A stretch of 64,000 nucleotides of DNA from an uncultured Erysipelotrichaceae bacterium (GCA_910588075.1 CAJUOS010000004.1:25958-89957), one strand, 5' to 3'; positions 48,074-58,063 are shown, counted from the stretch's first letter. Made by a program: numbers and translations. Notes: generated from the letters alone by a model not told the origin.

Positions 48074-49066
48074 ATGCAAAGAAATAAAGATAAATATTCA
48101 TTTATTAAATTTTTATCTGTTATTAATATTATTATTAAAAATAGTGATGAAAAAAATCCTATGACTGTCAATGATATCAAAGATAAATTATATGAATCTG
48201 ATTATGATTTTCATATTGATTATAGATTAATCAAAAAATATGTAAAATATTATAATGAATATTATGAGGATACAATTATAGAATGTTATAAGAAAGGAAG
48301 AAATGATAATTATTATTTTGTTAATACAACATTAGATACTATGGAAGCAAAAGCAATTGTAGATCTTATATATAGTTCTGATTTTTTTACATTAAAAACT
48401 AAAGAAAATTATAAAAAAAGAATTCAAGATATGTTTAGTATCCATTATCATGCTTATTTTGATAAACTTTTGAATTTACATATTGAAAAAAATGAAAATG
48501 ACCAAGTATTCTATAAAGAATTAGAAGTCGTTGTTAATGCCATAAAAAATCATAAAAAAATTCGTTTCGAATATCATAAACCTTTTCTAACAAAAAAAGA
48601 AAATAATAAAAAAATAGAACTTGCTCCTATAGATACATACTTTGCAAATAATGAATATTATTTACTATGTCAAGGTGCAATTGATTCTCAATTATGTATT
48701 ACATATCGTTTAGATTATGTTAAAAATGTTGAAATAATTAATGATTCTTCTTTTTTCTTTAGTGAATTAGAAATACAATCCTTTCATGAAAAATTAAAAA
48801 ATATTACTTACATGTATGGTGAGGGGAAAATGGAAATTATCGAATTAGAATTTCATGAATCCGTTTACTCTAATATCATTGATAAATTTGGTAAAAATAT
48901 TAAGCCTAAAAAGTTTTCTAATGATACTTATAAAATACAAGTTAAAAATGTAATTAATAGTACTTTTTATTCATGGATTATTGGATTTGGCGGAAAAATT
49001 CAAATATCTGGAAATGCAAAACAAGTAGATAAATTTAAGAAATTTCTAAATGAAAAATTTCTATAA
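48074..49066 (+). CDS. WYL-domain transcriptional regulator
   Basis: This 330-residue protein has an N-terminal winged-helix part (about 1-80; TVNDIKDKLYESDYDFHIDYRLIKKYVK) and a WYL domain (about 155-250; KKIRFEYHKPF, LAPIDTYFANNEYYLLCQG and CITYRLDYVKNVEI), with a C-terminal WCX-like extension. WYL proteins often control phage-defence and CRISPR genes and bind nucleic-acid-like ligands. It is transcribed toward the CRISPR array, whose last repeat begins 109 bp after its stop, and away from rho. It has its own promoter and a likely terminator, AAGAATAG...CTATTCTTTTT, at 49104-49149. Regulation of the cas genes is inference. Confidence 0.85.
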   Translation: MQRNKDKYSFIKFLSVINIIIKNSDEKNPMTVNDIKDKLYESDYDFHIDYRLIKKYVKYYNEYYEDTIIECYKKGRNDNYYFVNTTLDTMEAKAIVDLIYSSDFFTLKTKENYKKRIQDMFSIHYHAYFDKLLNLHIEKNENDQVFYKELEVVVNAIKNHKKIRFEYHKPFLTKKENNKKIELAPIDTYFANNEYYLLCQGAIDSQLCITYRLDYVKNVEIINDSSFFFSELEIQSFHEKLKNITYMYGEGKMEIIELEFHESVYSNIIDKFGKNIKPKKFSNDTYKIQVKNVINSTFYSWIIGFGGKIQISGNAKQVDKFKKFLNEKFL

Positions 49067-49175
49067 AAAAATAAATCAAAAACTGTTCAAACATAAATAC
49101 ATAAAGAATAGACATTTTAAAGTATTTACTATAATATTTCTATTCTTTTTATATACTGTGTATTTTATGATAACA

Positions 49176-50333
49176 AAAAAATTTCTATTCAAAATAACAT
49201 AACTCTAAAACAGTAGCTAAAACATCAATCGAGCAATTCAAGTTTTGCTTCTATTCAAAATAACATAACTCTAAAACATATAACTCCATAAACCAGAAGA
49301 TTTCGTAGTTTTGCTTCTATTCAAAATAACATAACTCTAAAACGTTGGACTTGTAACTGGTTCTAGGATTTCCGTTTTGCTTCTATTCAAAATAACATAA
49401 CTCTAAAACGTAAATGCTCCCTCATTGTATGTATATGTAGTTTTGCTTCTATTCAAAATAACATAACTCTAAAACGTAAATCCAAACTCATAGATATTAA
49501 CTCCTGTTTTGCTTCTATTCAAAATAACATAACTCTAAAACCGCTGGGCTAATATCTGTAAAAGGGGCAAAGTTTTGCTTCTATTCAAAATAACATAACT
49601 CTAAAACGGTTGGAAAAAGCATAAGACTGTTATTAAAGTTTTGCTTCTATTCAAAATAACATAACTCTAAAACTACGATATTTATGTGAAACAGGGTTTT
49701 TTAGTTTTGCTTCTATTCAAAATAACATAACTCTAAAACCTCATTTGCAAATGAACACCCATATCTGCCGTTTTGCTTCTATTCAAAATAACATAACTCT
49801 AAAACGAACAAAGAACAATCTAGGTTGTTTTGCTCGTTTTGCTTCTATTCAAAATAACATAACTCTAAAACTTATTTGAAGAAAATTTGATAGTTCTATT
49901 TGTTTTGCTTCTATTCAAAATAACATAACTCTAAAACTAAGCAAGACAATGAATATAAGTAACTTTTGTTTTGCTTCTATTCAAAATAACATAACTCTAA
50001 AACTATCTTTCATTAACTTTTTCAAGATATTCTGTTTTGCTTCTATTCAAAATAACATAACTCTAAAACACAGTCGAAATATCCTAATTCTGTTCTTGGG
50101 TTTTGCTTCTATTCAAAATAACATAACTCTAAAACTATACACTTTTGCATGAACATTCAATCATAGTTTTGCTTCTATTCAAAATAACATAACTCTAAAA
50201 CTTAACTTTAATTTATATGCAAAAGTTAATAGTTTTGCTTCTATTCAAAATAACATAACTCTAAAACTCGGTAACATCATCATACATTTTTTGAGCGGTT
50301 TTGCTTCTATTCAAAATAACATAACTCTAAAAC
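49176..50333 (-). CRISPR. type II-A CRISPR array, 18 repeats and 17 spacers
   Basis: The 36-bp repeat, written on the forward strand, starts GTTTTGCTTCTATTC and ends ACATAACTCTAAAAC. On the minus strand it begins GTTTTAGAGTTATG, the canonical type II-A repeat start, so crRNAs are read on the minus strand. Period is exactly 66 bp with all 17 spacers 30 bp long. Seventeen repeats (49242-50333) are identical; the leftmost (49176-49211) has lost its outer seven bases, as expected of a leader-distal terminal repeat. Youngest spacers are therefore near 50300, next to csn2. Spacer targets could not be searched. Confidence 0.97.
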
Positions 50334-50394
50334 TCAAATTAGGTAAAAGTTTTCAAGACACGACTCCTATAGTTATTTTAAATATATAAATATT
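50334..50394 (-). promoter_or_regulatory. CRISPR leader
   Basis: The 61 bp between csn2 and the first repeat read CTAATTTGA directly before the repeat's G on the minus strand, so ATTTGAG spans the junction. This is the leader-anchoring sequence described for one group of type II-A arrays, where new spacers are inserted. The leader is short, and its promoter may extend into csn2. Confidence 0.65.
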
Positions 50395-51075
50395 TTAATA
50401 TATTTGTTCACAAAATTCATTATCAATAATATATTTTTTAAAATTTTTAGAACGATTATATTCATTCTCTATAAATAAACAACAAACCTTTTTATAACAT
50501 ATATATTTATTTATCTCTTCTATTTGTTTATCATCCAAATACTGTAATAAACAAACAAAAATAAATACTTGATTTGGCAAAATTTCTGAATATAAATCAA
50601 TACAATCCAATATCTTATCAAATATTGATTTATTCTTAATATCTTCAACTTTTACATTTAAGCATTTTAAATAAGAAATAATAGACAAATCATAATTAGC
50701 AGAAAAATTAAAGTTAAAATCATTAAGCTCATTAATAATAATATTATTTAGACTACTGATATAAGTATTAAAAATCTCATATATGTCTTGTTGATTAATT
50801 ATACTTTGACTTATTTTTGAATAAATTTTAGTCAGTAGAAATCTATCATTAAAATTAAAATGTATTGGATCTAAAATAAGATTTATTTGATTCCCTTTTA
50901 CTATATTATCTAAATTATCTAATATTATTATTTCATCATTGATTGAAATATTGTCTATATAATTTGATAAGCTTAGGATTACTTTTGAAAATAACTTATG
51001 ATTTTCAATAATAAGTAAAGTATTCTCAATATTTGTAAATATTATATCTTCAAATCCAATAATCTGTAATTTCAT
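50395..51075 (-). CDS. csn2: CRISPR-associated protein Csn2
   Basis: This 226-residue protein occupies the fourth position of a type II-A operon and opens KLQIIGFEDIIFTNIENTLLIIEN, resembling Csn2 N-termini. Csn2 forms a ring that binds DNA ends and is needed for spacer acquisition with Cas1, Cas2 and Cas9. It overlaps the cas2 stop by 4 bp (ATGA). The sequence is strongly AT-biased (rich in Ile, Asn, Lys), so the identification leans on position and length as well as motif. Confidence 0.88.
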   Translation of the reverse strand: MKLQIIGFEDIIFTNIENTLLIIENHKLFSKVILSLSNYIDNISINDEIIILDNLDNIVKGNQINLILDPIHFNFNDRFLLTKIYSKISQSIINQQDIYEIFNTYISSLNNIIINELNDFNFNFSANYDLSIISYLKCLNVKVEDIKNKSIFDKILDCIDLYSEILPNQVFIFVCLLQYLDDKQIEEINKYICYKKVCCLFIENEYNRSKNFKKYIIDNEFCEQIY

Positions 51076-51377
51076 AATATAATTAACCTCGATTCACTAT
51101 CTTCTACATTAAATTTCTTTTCTCCTGTAAGATATTTAATTTGTGAAAATTGTTTTTCTGTGACAATTAAAACTGCAACTAAACCTTTTAATGGTTTATA
51201 CTTTTCTAGTCTCATCATTTCACTTTTAACTACTGAATTATTTAAAGCCAACTTACAATAAACACTTTCTTGCATCATAATAAATCCATCTTGTATCAAC
51301 TTTTTTCTAAAATTTTGATATATTTTTCTTTCATTGTAGGTTGTTGTAGGCAAATCAAAGAATAGAATTATTCTCAT
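51072..51377 (-). CDS. cas2: CRISPR-associated endonuclease Cas2
   Basis: This 101-residue protein begins MRIILFFDLPTTTYNERKIY, with the conserved Asp of Cas2, and has the ferredoxin-like fold and usual length. It forms the integrase complex with Cas1. ATG 51377 matches the usual family start; in-frame ATGs at 51398 and 51392 would overlap cas1 more. It overlaps csn2 by 4 bp. Confidence 0.93.
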   Translation of the reverse strand: MRIILFFDLPTTTYNERKIYQNFRKKLIQDGFIMMQESVYCKLALNNSVVKSEMMRLEKYKPLKGLVAVLIVTEKQFSQIKYLTGEKKFNVEDSESRLIIL

Positions 51378-51381
51378 ATAT

Positions 51382-52254
51382 CTATAACTCATATTCAAAA
51401 AATTCTATTAAAGAAATATCTTTCTTCTCAAGTGCCGAAAAAATACTCTTCAGATAAATACTAATAGCTTTAGTTAAATATTGACTACTATTTTTTATAA
51501 TAACCTTTTTATTAAGAATGTCTAGTAACTTAATTTTCATACTTCCTCCAAATACTTCTCCATAATTATCCTTGACAACCTTATCAACAATTGGTCTAAA
51601 AGGTTCCATTAAATCAGATGATAAATTATAAGGATTAAAATAATTAGTGTGTTTGATACCTATTTGTGTTAAATATCCGTTAGCAACTATCTCTTTATTA
51701 AACTGAGATAAAATAATCGTATAACCATAATTTAAAGCTATATTTACATTATTTTTCTCTTCTCTACTAAAATTTTTCCCAAATAATGAATTAAAATAAA
51801 CTTTAGCTGCATGCCCTTCTCTATTTGTTTCATCAAAAAATTTAACATTATTATAATATTGATATAACATATATGATGTTTGTAATTCATAATAATCTAA
51901 TAATTGTGCTTGATAATATATTTTCCTTTTTATTACTTCTGTCCAAATTAATTTTGCATATTCAGAATCCCATTGCATCTGTAAATGTATTTTTTTACTG
52001 CTATCATGACTTCCATAATATGGTATTACTTCACCAATAGGACTTCTTTTTTGATCACAAAATACAATTTTAATCTTCCTATTTAGCATTTCTGAAACTA
52101 AATAGGAAGTTATTGTTACAGCTGTAGAATCAATAATAATTGTATTTATTTCTGATAAATGAATCATTCTTACATCTTCATTACGAATAATTAAATAATC
52201 ATTCTTATATGAAAGTTTGCAAGAACTTTCAATAACTACTGTTCTCCATGTCAT
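51382..52254 (-). CDS. cas1: CRISPR-associated integrase Cas1
   Basis: This 290-residue protein is a type II-A Cas1: TWRTVVIESSCKLSYKNDYLIIRN at the start, and conserved regions near the C-terminus NREGHAAKVYFNSLFGKNFSR (catalytic Glu), followed by YGYTIILSQFNKEI and NPYNLSSDLMEPFRPIVD (His/Asp region). It cuts and joins new spacers at the leader end. Its ATGA overlaps the cas9 stop by 4 bp. Confidence 0.95.
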   Translation of the reverse strand: MTWRTVVIESSCKLSYKNDYLIIRNEDVRMIHLSEINTIIIDSTAVTITSYLVSEMLNRKIKIVFCDQKRSPIGEVIPYYGSHDSSKKIHLQMQWDSEYAKLIWTEVIKRKIYYQAQLLDYYELQTSYMLYQYYNNVKFFDETNREGHAAKVYFNSLFGKNFSREEKNNVNIALNYGYTIILSQFNKEIVANGYLTQIGIKHTNYFNPYNLSSDLMEPFRPIVDKVVKDNYGEVFGGSMKIKLLDILNKKVIIKNSSQYLTKAISIYLKSIFSALEKKDISLIEFFEYEL

Positions 52255-55200
52255 AATTTTATTTTTTTACTATAAATACCAGTAACAGAGGATTCTATGA
52301 ATTGGATTTCATCTAACAATAATTTTATACCATTTAACCGTCCAATTCTATTACCCAAATTAAAATTATCAAGCTTAATATTTCCATTAGTTGCATTAGC
52401 ATGTGTTATGACTAACAATTCATTAATAACTTTACATTGTTCCTCAATTGATAATTGAGTAAACTGTTCTTTTTTTAAGGAAATCTTATTATAATGATTG
52501 TTATATAATGGATAAAATTTATTTAATTTCTCTAACCATGTGTTAAATAATAATATAATATCTTCTGCTTTTAATTCACTATAATTATTCAAAGAAATAG
52601 CCTTATCTATATTACACAAAACTTTCATTAATTCTGAATTTAAAATGAGTTGCTGTGCATTGATAAGTTCCTGACTACTTGTTATATAAAATAATCCACC
52701 TTTATATTCAATAAGTTGATTTTTCTTTATTACTTTTATAATATGCACTTCTTCTAGCTTTTCCTGTTTCTCAATATATTTTATTTTCTGAGATAGAGAA
52801 TACGATTTATATACAAGTGGCATTCCAACCAATTTTCTAATGATTTTCTTTTTCTTTCTTCCCTCTATAGCTAAAATTTCATACTGTAACCCTGTATAAC
52901 CTCCATATTTTTCCACATTTTCTCTAGTCTTATTAACAGGTATAGTTGCTTTCGTTTTTTTATTTTCAGAATTATTATTTCCTGGCACTATTGTTACCTT
53001 AAATAGTGATGAATTATTACTCTCTAATTTTTTTGTTATATAACAATCTTTATATTGAAAACATTTCAATAAATTAGAAATTTTAGATGTATTCCAAATA
53101 AGTTCTCCTGTTTCTAAATTAAAGTGATCATTATCCATACTATTTAAAATGAATCCATTATTAAGGTGTTTTTTAGTTTTATTCTTAATAAACTTTTGAT
53201 ATTCACCATAAATATATCTAGCTTCTAATTTTGGATAGCATTTTTGAATAAAATTTCCAATAATACAAGCTATATAAGCATCATGAGCATGATGTAAATC
53301 ATTAACATTTCTATTCTTATAAATCTGATACTTATCTCTAAACTGATGTGATAAATTTGCACGTACAGTCATTACTCTTGTTGTTGTATAATGTTCTAAA
53401 ATTAATTGTGTAACATTTTTTATAATTTGTCTTGTTTCTACTAATTGACGATTAATAAATTTTTCTGTTGTCTTTTCATCATATTGAGTTCTAACTAAAT
53501 TAAAGAATTTCTTTTGTGAAATAAGTTTATTATCTAATAAATATTTCCAAAAATTATAATTATTATTAATAATTTGAGTAGATAGTGATAAATCATTTGA
53601 CTTTCTTTGGTTTTGGTCTTTAATTACAAGAACTTTATTATCCAAACTATCATCTTTAATTAAAGATTGTGGTATAATATGATCTACCTCATACAATTGC
53701 AGTTTACTTATATCTAAAGATTGTTGAGAATACATACATTTTCCCATTTGAGTATAATACAAATATAGTCTCTCATTATTTATTTTATTAGATTCATCCT
53801 CTTTTTTTAAATTCTCTTGAACAATTTCATCATTATATGCATTTGATGGTAGCGAGTTAAATATATCCTTTAATTTTTTTATTTGAGAAACTGTTCGCTT
53901 TTTTTCGCCTTCTTCTCTAGCAAATTCTATATAAATATGGGATGGACGATGTTTCATATACCCTGATATTTCATCAATTATTTTTAATGCTTGCCATATA
54001 CCTCTCTTGATAGCTGGTGAACCAGCTAATTGTTCAACTTCTTTATAATTAAACTTACCATCATTGTATTGATAGGTTTCATTCTCTATGAGTTGTTTAA
54101 ATCCTAATTTTTCATCATTAATAATCTCCATTAATACCTTATTTGTTTCTTTCATTACATCTAAAATAGTACATTGTGAATTAATATAATTATCAGCATA
54201 TAAACCATCAATTAATTTTCTAGAAAGTCTAGACCATCCTGTATATTTCATTTTTAAAAGTTTCTGTACTTGACTTTTAGACAAATGCCATATGTTTTTT
54301 AATCGTCTTTTTAAGATTTTCTCATCTTCAAATATGGTCATATCATAAATAATATGTTCAATCAAATCATAATTGGTATAAATATTATCAAAAATCTCTT
54401 TAAAATCTATCCAAGCATTTAATGAAGAAGAAAATACTTTTTCCTTTTGATAACCTGTAATCTCTAAATCTTCATTATTTAAGTACAATTGTTCTTTTTT
54501 TATCCACACTCTTAACTTTTTATCAGTAACCGTTTTATTCTTCATAAACAAATCTTCTATAATTTTATTTTTCACATCAACTGATAGTAATTTACCATTA
54601 ATTCTAATCTTATTTAATTCTGATAAAACTTCATACATGTTAGCAGTTAATGAATTTTTAGGCATGACTGCCTCATTTGGAAGATAAGTGCAGTGATTTA
54701 TCATACGCTTGATAAATTTTTCTGCTGTTTGATCCACATCTACAATATCTTCCAAATTCCAAGGTCTTATTTCATCACTCTTATGATTTTCTTTTCTAAC
54801 TAACCATGAAAATGGGCTTTTTTCATTAAGTGGTCCTATATAATAAGGAATTTTATAAGTCAAAAGTTTTTCTATATATTTAGAATTATTTTTTAAATCA
54901 GGATAATAAACTGATTGATTTTTAATAATTTTTTGTAATTCATCTAATTGTAATTGATATGGGATATTAGCATTCTTTTTGTCATTTTGTTTTAACAAAA
55001 ATCTCTCATTTTTAATTTCATTAATACAATATTGAACATCTTCCACACTTGATGGACACTTTTTTAATAGTTGTAATATATATGTATAAAAATTTTCTTG
55101 TTTTATTTTTGATGGATTATGTATATATTGATAATAATTATGTACATCTTTATCCTTAATTCTAAAAACTTCATTATAGTGTTGTGGAATATATTGTTTT

Positions 55201-56231
55201 ACAATTTTCTTCAGTAATTTCAAATCATCACTATGCTTTTCATATCTTTTTATCATTGCCTCTGATATAGAATTTGAATCTTCTAAAATTCCCTGAAGTT
55301 CTATCCAACTATAAATTTCATTCATCACATGAATGAAATCTGTATATTCATTTAAATCGTTTTCATATTCACTAAACTCTTCTTCATAATTTTCACTAGA
55401 AAAATTTAATGAAATATTTTTTTCATCATGTAATAATGATTTATCAGTAAACAATTTAACTAAGTCGAATTTTAAGCCTACTAAAGCTGAAAAAAATTGT
55501 TTAATAGCATTTTTATTTTCTTTATCAAACTCTATATTTTTTAAGCACTCCTCAACTTTAACTGATTTTGTTTTTACTGATTTTAAAATATTTAACAACT
55601 TTTCTTGTTGAGCAGCATCCAAAATAATATTATTTATTTCATTAAAATCACAAAAATCTTGAAATAAATCTTTAAATTTATCCACCATATTATTATCTGA
55701 TTTTAATGAAAAATTTTGATTTTCATATAGGAAATTTCCTCTATACTTAATAATATGATGTAATGCCAAATAAATCAAACGTGGATCCTCTTTCTCACTT
55801 GAATGAACTAAATAATTTCTTAAATGATAAATTGTAGGATATTGCAAATAATAATCTTTATCATTATATTTTGCATCAATAAACAAATTAAAATTATCTT
55901 TATAATTATCTTTTAAATATAATAATTTATCTTCTTGATCTAAAAAAGAAATATTTTTTAAACGAATAAAAAAAGTATCATCAACCTCCATAATCATATT
56001 ATTCATTATCTCTTGTAAAAGTCTAACTCTCATTCTTCTCCTATTATAACGTCTTCTTGAAGAACGAGATATTCTTCTTGATTGTGCTGTTTCAGCTGTA
56101 TCAAACAATCTCACACCCCATAAATTCTTATTCCCTTTTTTCAATAATTGGCAACTTTCATCAACAACTGCCCATCCTACTGAATTTGTTCCAATATCTA
56201 CACCTATTGAATAATTAACATTTTCTTTCAT
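52251..56231 (-). CDS. cas9: Cas9 RNA-guided nuclease (type II-A)
   Basis: This protein of 1326 residues carries every catalytic part: RuvC-I YSIGVDIGTNSVGWAVV, arginine-rich bridge helix RRISRSSRRRYNRRRMRVRL, RuvC-II SHIYIEFAREEGEKKR (about 765), HNH YEVDHIIPQSLIKDDS (about 850) and RuvC-III HHAHDAYIACIIGNF (about 980), then a C-terminal PAM-interacting region. It uses crRNA and tracrRNA to cut both DNA strands. I prefer ATG 56231 with AAAGGA 12 bases upstream; ATG 56243 is so close to that AAAGGA that it lacks normal spacing. It is first of cas9-cas1-cas2-csn2, all overlapping by a few bases. No sign of inactivation. Confidence 0.96.
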   Translation of the reverse strand: MKENVNYSIGVDIGTNSVGWAVVDESCQLLKKGNKNLWGVRLFDTAETAQSRRISRSSRRRYNRRRMRVRLLQEIMNNMIMEVDDTFFIRLKNISFLDQEDKLLYLKDNYKDNFNLFIDAKYNDKDYYLQYPTIYHLRNYLVHSSEKEDPRLIYLALHHIIKYRGNFLYENQNFSLKSDNNMVDKFKDLFQDFCDFNEINNIILDAAQQEKLLNILKSVKTKSVKVEECLKNIEFDKENKNAIKQFFSALVGLKFDLVKLFTDKSLLHDEKNISLNFSSENYEEEFSEYENDLNEYTDFIHVMNEIYSWIELQGILEDSNSISEAMIKRYEKHSDDLKLLKKIVKQYIPQHYNEVFRIKDKDVHNYYQYIHNPSKIKQENFYTYILQLLKKCPSSVEDVQYCINEIKNERFLLKQNDKKNANIPYQLQLDELQKIIKNQSVYYPDLKNNSKYIEKLLTYKIPYYIGPLNEKSPFSWLVRKENHKSDEIRPWNLEDIVDVDQTAEKFIKRMINHCTYLPNEAVMPKNSLTANMYEVLSELNKIRINGKLLSVDVKNKIIEDLFMKNKTVTDKKLRVWIKKEQLYLNNEDLEITGYQKEKVFSSSLNAWIDFKEIFDNIYTNYDLIEHIIYDMTIFEDEKILKRRLKNIWHLSKSQVQKLLKMKYTGWSRLSRKLIDGLYADNYINSQCTILDVMKETNKVLMEIINDEKLGFKQLIENETYQYNDGKFNYKEVEQLAGSPAIKRGIWQALKIIDEISGYMKHRPSHIYIEFAREEGEKKRTVSQIKKLKDIFNSLPSNAYNDEIVQENLKKEDESNKINNERLYLYYTQMGKCMYSQQSLDISKLQLYEVDHIIPQSLIKDDSLDNKVLVIKDQNQRKSNDLSLSTQIINNNYNFWKYLLDNKLISQKKFFNLVRTQYDEKTTEKFINRQLVETRQIIKNVTQLILEHYTTTRVMTVRANLSHQFRDKYQIYKNRNVNDLHHAHDAYIACIIGNFIQKCYPKLEARYIYGEYQKFIKNKTKKHLNNGFILNSMDNDHFNLETGELIWNTSKISNLLKCFQYKDCYITKKLESNNSSLFKVTIVPGNNNSENKKTKATIPVNKTRENVEKYGGYTGLQYEILAIEGRKKKKIIRKLVGMPLVYKSYSLSQKIKYIEKQEKLEEVHIIKVIKKNQLIEYKGGLFYITSSQELINAQQLILNSELMKVLCNIDKAISLNNYSELKAEDIILLFNTWLEKLNKFYPLYNNHYNKISLKKEQFTQLSIEEQCKVINELLVITHANATNGNIKLDNFNLGNRIGRLNGIKLLLDEIQFIESSVTGIYSKKIKL

Positions 56232-56284
56232 AGTTCTTGACATTCCTTTCTAATTGAGATATTCTATTATTGTCAAAACAATAT

Positions 56285-56396
56285 GTTTTGTCTATTCAAA
56301 ATAACATAACGAGTTAAAATAAAGCTTATGCTCAAATACCACTTATCAGTGGTTATCACTTAGGTGATTATGAAAGTTGCGATAGCAACTTTTTTT
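56285..56396 (+). ncRNA. tracrRNA
   Basis: Upstream of and divergent from cas9, GTTTTG-TCTATTC (56285-56297) continues through AAAATAACATAAC to GAGTTAAAAT (56320), an anti-repeat matching the 36-bp CRISPR repeat with a 2-base deletion and changes near its 3' end. Then come a small stem AGC-TTAT-GCT (the nexus position), hairpins CCACT-TATC-AGTGG (56339-56352) and ATCAC-TTAG-GTGAT (56355-56368), and the terminator AAGTTGC-GATA-GCAACTT with a T-run (56374-56396). The order follows streptococcal tracrRNA. The 5' end is approximate because no clear promoter was found. The same interval contains TTGACA on the minus strand for cas9. Confidence 0.9.
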
Positions 56397-56767
56397 GTTA
56401 TTATGATATAACTATTATATCATATATATGAACAGTCGTATTATATAAATAGACAATTTTCACTATTAAATCCTTTTTTTTGGATTTAACATATATACAC
56501 TAGCATATATATCTCAAAAACATATTCTTATTTAAGAATATGTTTTAAAGTTTTATAAAATATTTATTTTGATAAACGTATATTTAAGAATGTATATTCA
56601 TCTATACCATAAAATATTTATATTATTTTCTACTTAATTATACTTTTGAACTTATTTTGTAATTCATAGTATACCTCCCATTTTTAACATATACAAAAAC
56701 TATTAAAATCTTATCAATTTTCATGTATAATATGATAAATGCGATTTAAAAGGAGTGTAATAATTTT
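56397..56767. other. intergenic region downstream of tracrRNA
   Basis: No gene is seen. The region holds AAATCC-T8-GGATTT (56469-56486) and a perfect 14-bp stem (56517-56546; AAAACATATTCTTA with TAAGAATATGTTTT around TT), which may be a terminator for either strand. A minus-strand 9-codon frame behind GGGAGG near 56660 (MNYKISSKV) is too short to call. The promoter of the next gene has TATAAT near 56726. Confidence 0.5.
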
Positions 56768-58021
56768 ATGATTTTAAAACAAATAGATAAAGATTTAATG
56801 GATTTAACAGAACAATCTGATTTAGAACTCAAAGATATTTACAAAAACATTGATGATATATGTTTACATAATTCAAATAGAATCTTATCTGCATTTATAG
56901 AAAATCAAGTTTCTTATTCTGATTTTGCAGATATTAATGGTTATGGCAATTATGATGAAGGAAGAAATAAATTAGAAAAAATATTTGCTACAGTGCTAGG
57001 ATGCAAAGATGCTTTAGTAAGACCTCAAATTATGAGTGGTACCAATGCATTGTATTTAACTCTCTCTGCTTTATTAAAACATGGAGATACAATGATTTCT
57101 ATATCAGGAGCTCCTTATGACTCTTTGCAAGAAATGATTGGTTTAAGTGGAAATTCGACACAATCCTTAAAAGCAAATGGTGTTCATTATGAACAAATCG
57201 ATTTAATTAATAATGAATTTGATGAGGAAAAAATTATTAAGCGTTTAAAAGAAAATAATGTTAAATTAGTAGAAATTCAAAGATCTAGAGGATATTCTCA
57301 TAGATTATCTTTAACAATTTCCAAAATAGAACATATTATCACAAAAATTAGAGAAGTGAACAAAGATGTAATTATTATGGTGGACAATTGTTATGGTGAA
57401 TTAGTAGAAAAGAAAGAACCTGGACATGTTGGAGCAGATATTGTTGTTGGTTCATTGATGAAAAATCTTGGTGGGGGAATTGCCCCTACTGGAGGATATG
57501 TTGCTGGAAGAAGTGATCTTATTTATGCGGTAGCTGAAAGATTGACAGCCCCAGGGATAGGAAAAGATTTAGGAGCAAACTTTAATTTAAACAATTCTTT
57601 CTTTAAAGGAATTTTTATGGCTCCTCATGCTGTAAAGAATGCTTTAAAAACTGCTATATTCACTTCTTATATGTTAGAAAAATTAGGATATAAAAATGTT
57701 TCTCCTTTATATAATGAGCAAAGAACAGATATTATTCAAACATTAGATCTTGAAACAAAAGAAAATCTGGTTGCTTTTACTCAAGGTATTCAAGAATCAA
57801 GTCCAATTGATTCATTTGTTCATGTATTACCTGCTCCAATGCCAGGATACCCTTTTGATGAAGTAATGGCAAGTGGTAGCTTTACACAAGGAAGCACAAT
57901 TGAATTAAGTGCAGACGCTCCTGTTATTGAACCTTATACTTTATATATGCAAGGTGGCTTAACTTTTGAATATGGAAAACTCTCTATCTTACTTGCTCTA
58001 ACAAAAATGAAAAATAGATAA
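56768..58021 (+). CDS. PLP enzyme, methionine gamma-lyase-like (aluminium-resistance family)
   Basis: This 417-residue protein belongs to the YnbB/aluminium resistance family of PLP-dependent fold-type I enzymes. IMSGTNALYLTLSALLKHGD is the cofactor-phosphate region, VDNCYGELVEKKEPGHVGAD holds the cofactor Asp, and GSLMKNLGGGIAPTGGYVAG the Schiff-base Lys. The family is annotated as methionine gamma-lyase-like; the natural reaction is not established. ATG follows AAAGGAG. It ends in a terminator hairpin. Confidence 0.88.
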   Translation: MILKQIDKDLMDLTEQSDLELKDIYKNIDDICLHNSNRILSAFIENQVSYSDFADINGYGNYDEGRNKLEKIFATVLGCKDALVRPQIMSGTNALYLTLSALLKHGDTMISISGAPYDSLQEMIGLSGNSTQSLKANGVHYEQIDLINNEFDEEKIIKRLKENNVKLVEIQRSRGYSHRLSLTISKIEHIITKIREVNKDVIIMVDNCYGELVEKKEPGHVGADIVVGSLMKNLGGGIAPTGGYVAGRSDLIYAVAERLTAPGIGKDLGANFNLNNSFFKGIFMAPHAVKNALKTAIFTSYMLEKLGYKNVSPLYNEQRTDIIQTLDLETKENLVAFTQGIQESSPIDSFVHVLPAPMPGYPFDEVMASGSFTQGSTIELSADAPVIEPYTLYMQGGLTFEYGKLSILLALTKMKNR

Positions 58022-58029
58022 AACGACGA

Positions 58030-58063
58030 AAAACTGTGACTTTCTATAAATCACAGTTTTTTA
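58030..58063 (+). terminator. terminator after methionine-gamma-lyase-like gene
   Basis: AAAACTGTGA (58030-58039) and TCACAGTTTT (58051-58060) form a perfect 10-bp stem followed by TT. It may also serve the convergent SDR gene. Confidence 0.8.

Noticed and set aside
49949-50152. A 67-codon forward open frame inside the CRISPR array
   Set aside because: It is the translated repeat (repeating FASIQNNITLK) and has no ribosome binding site.
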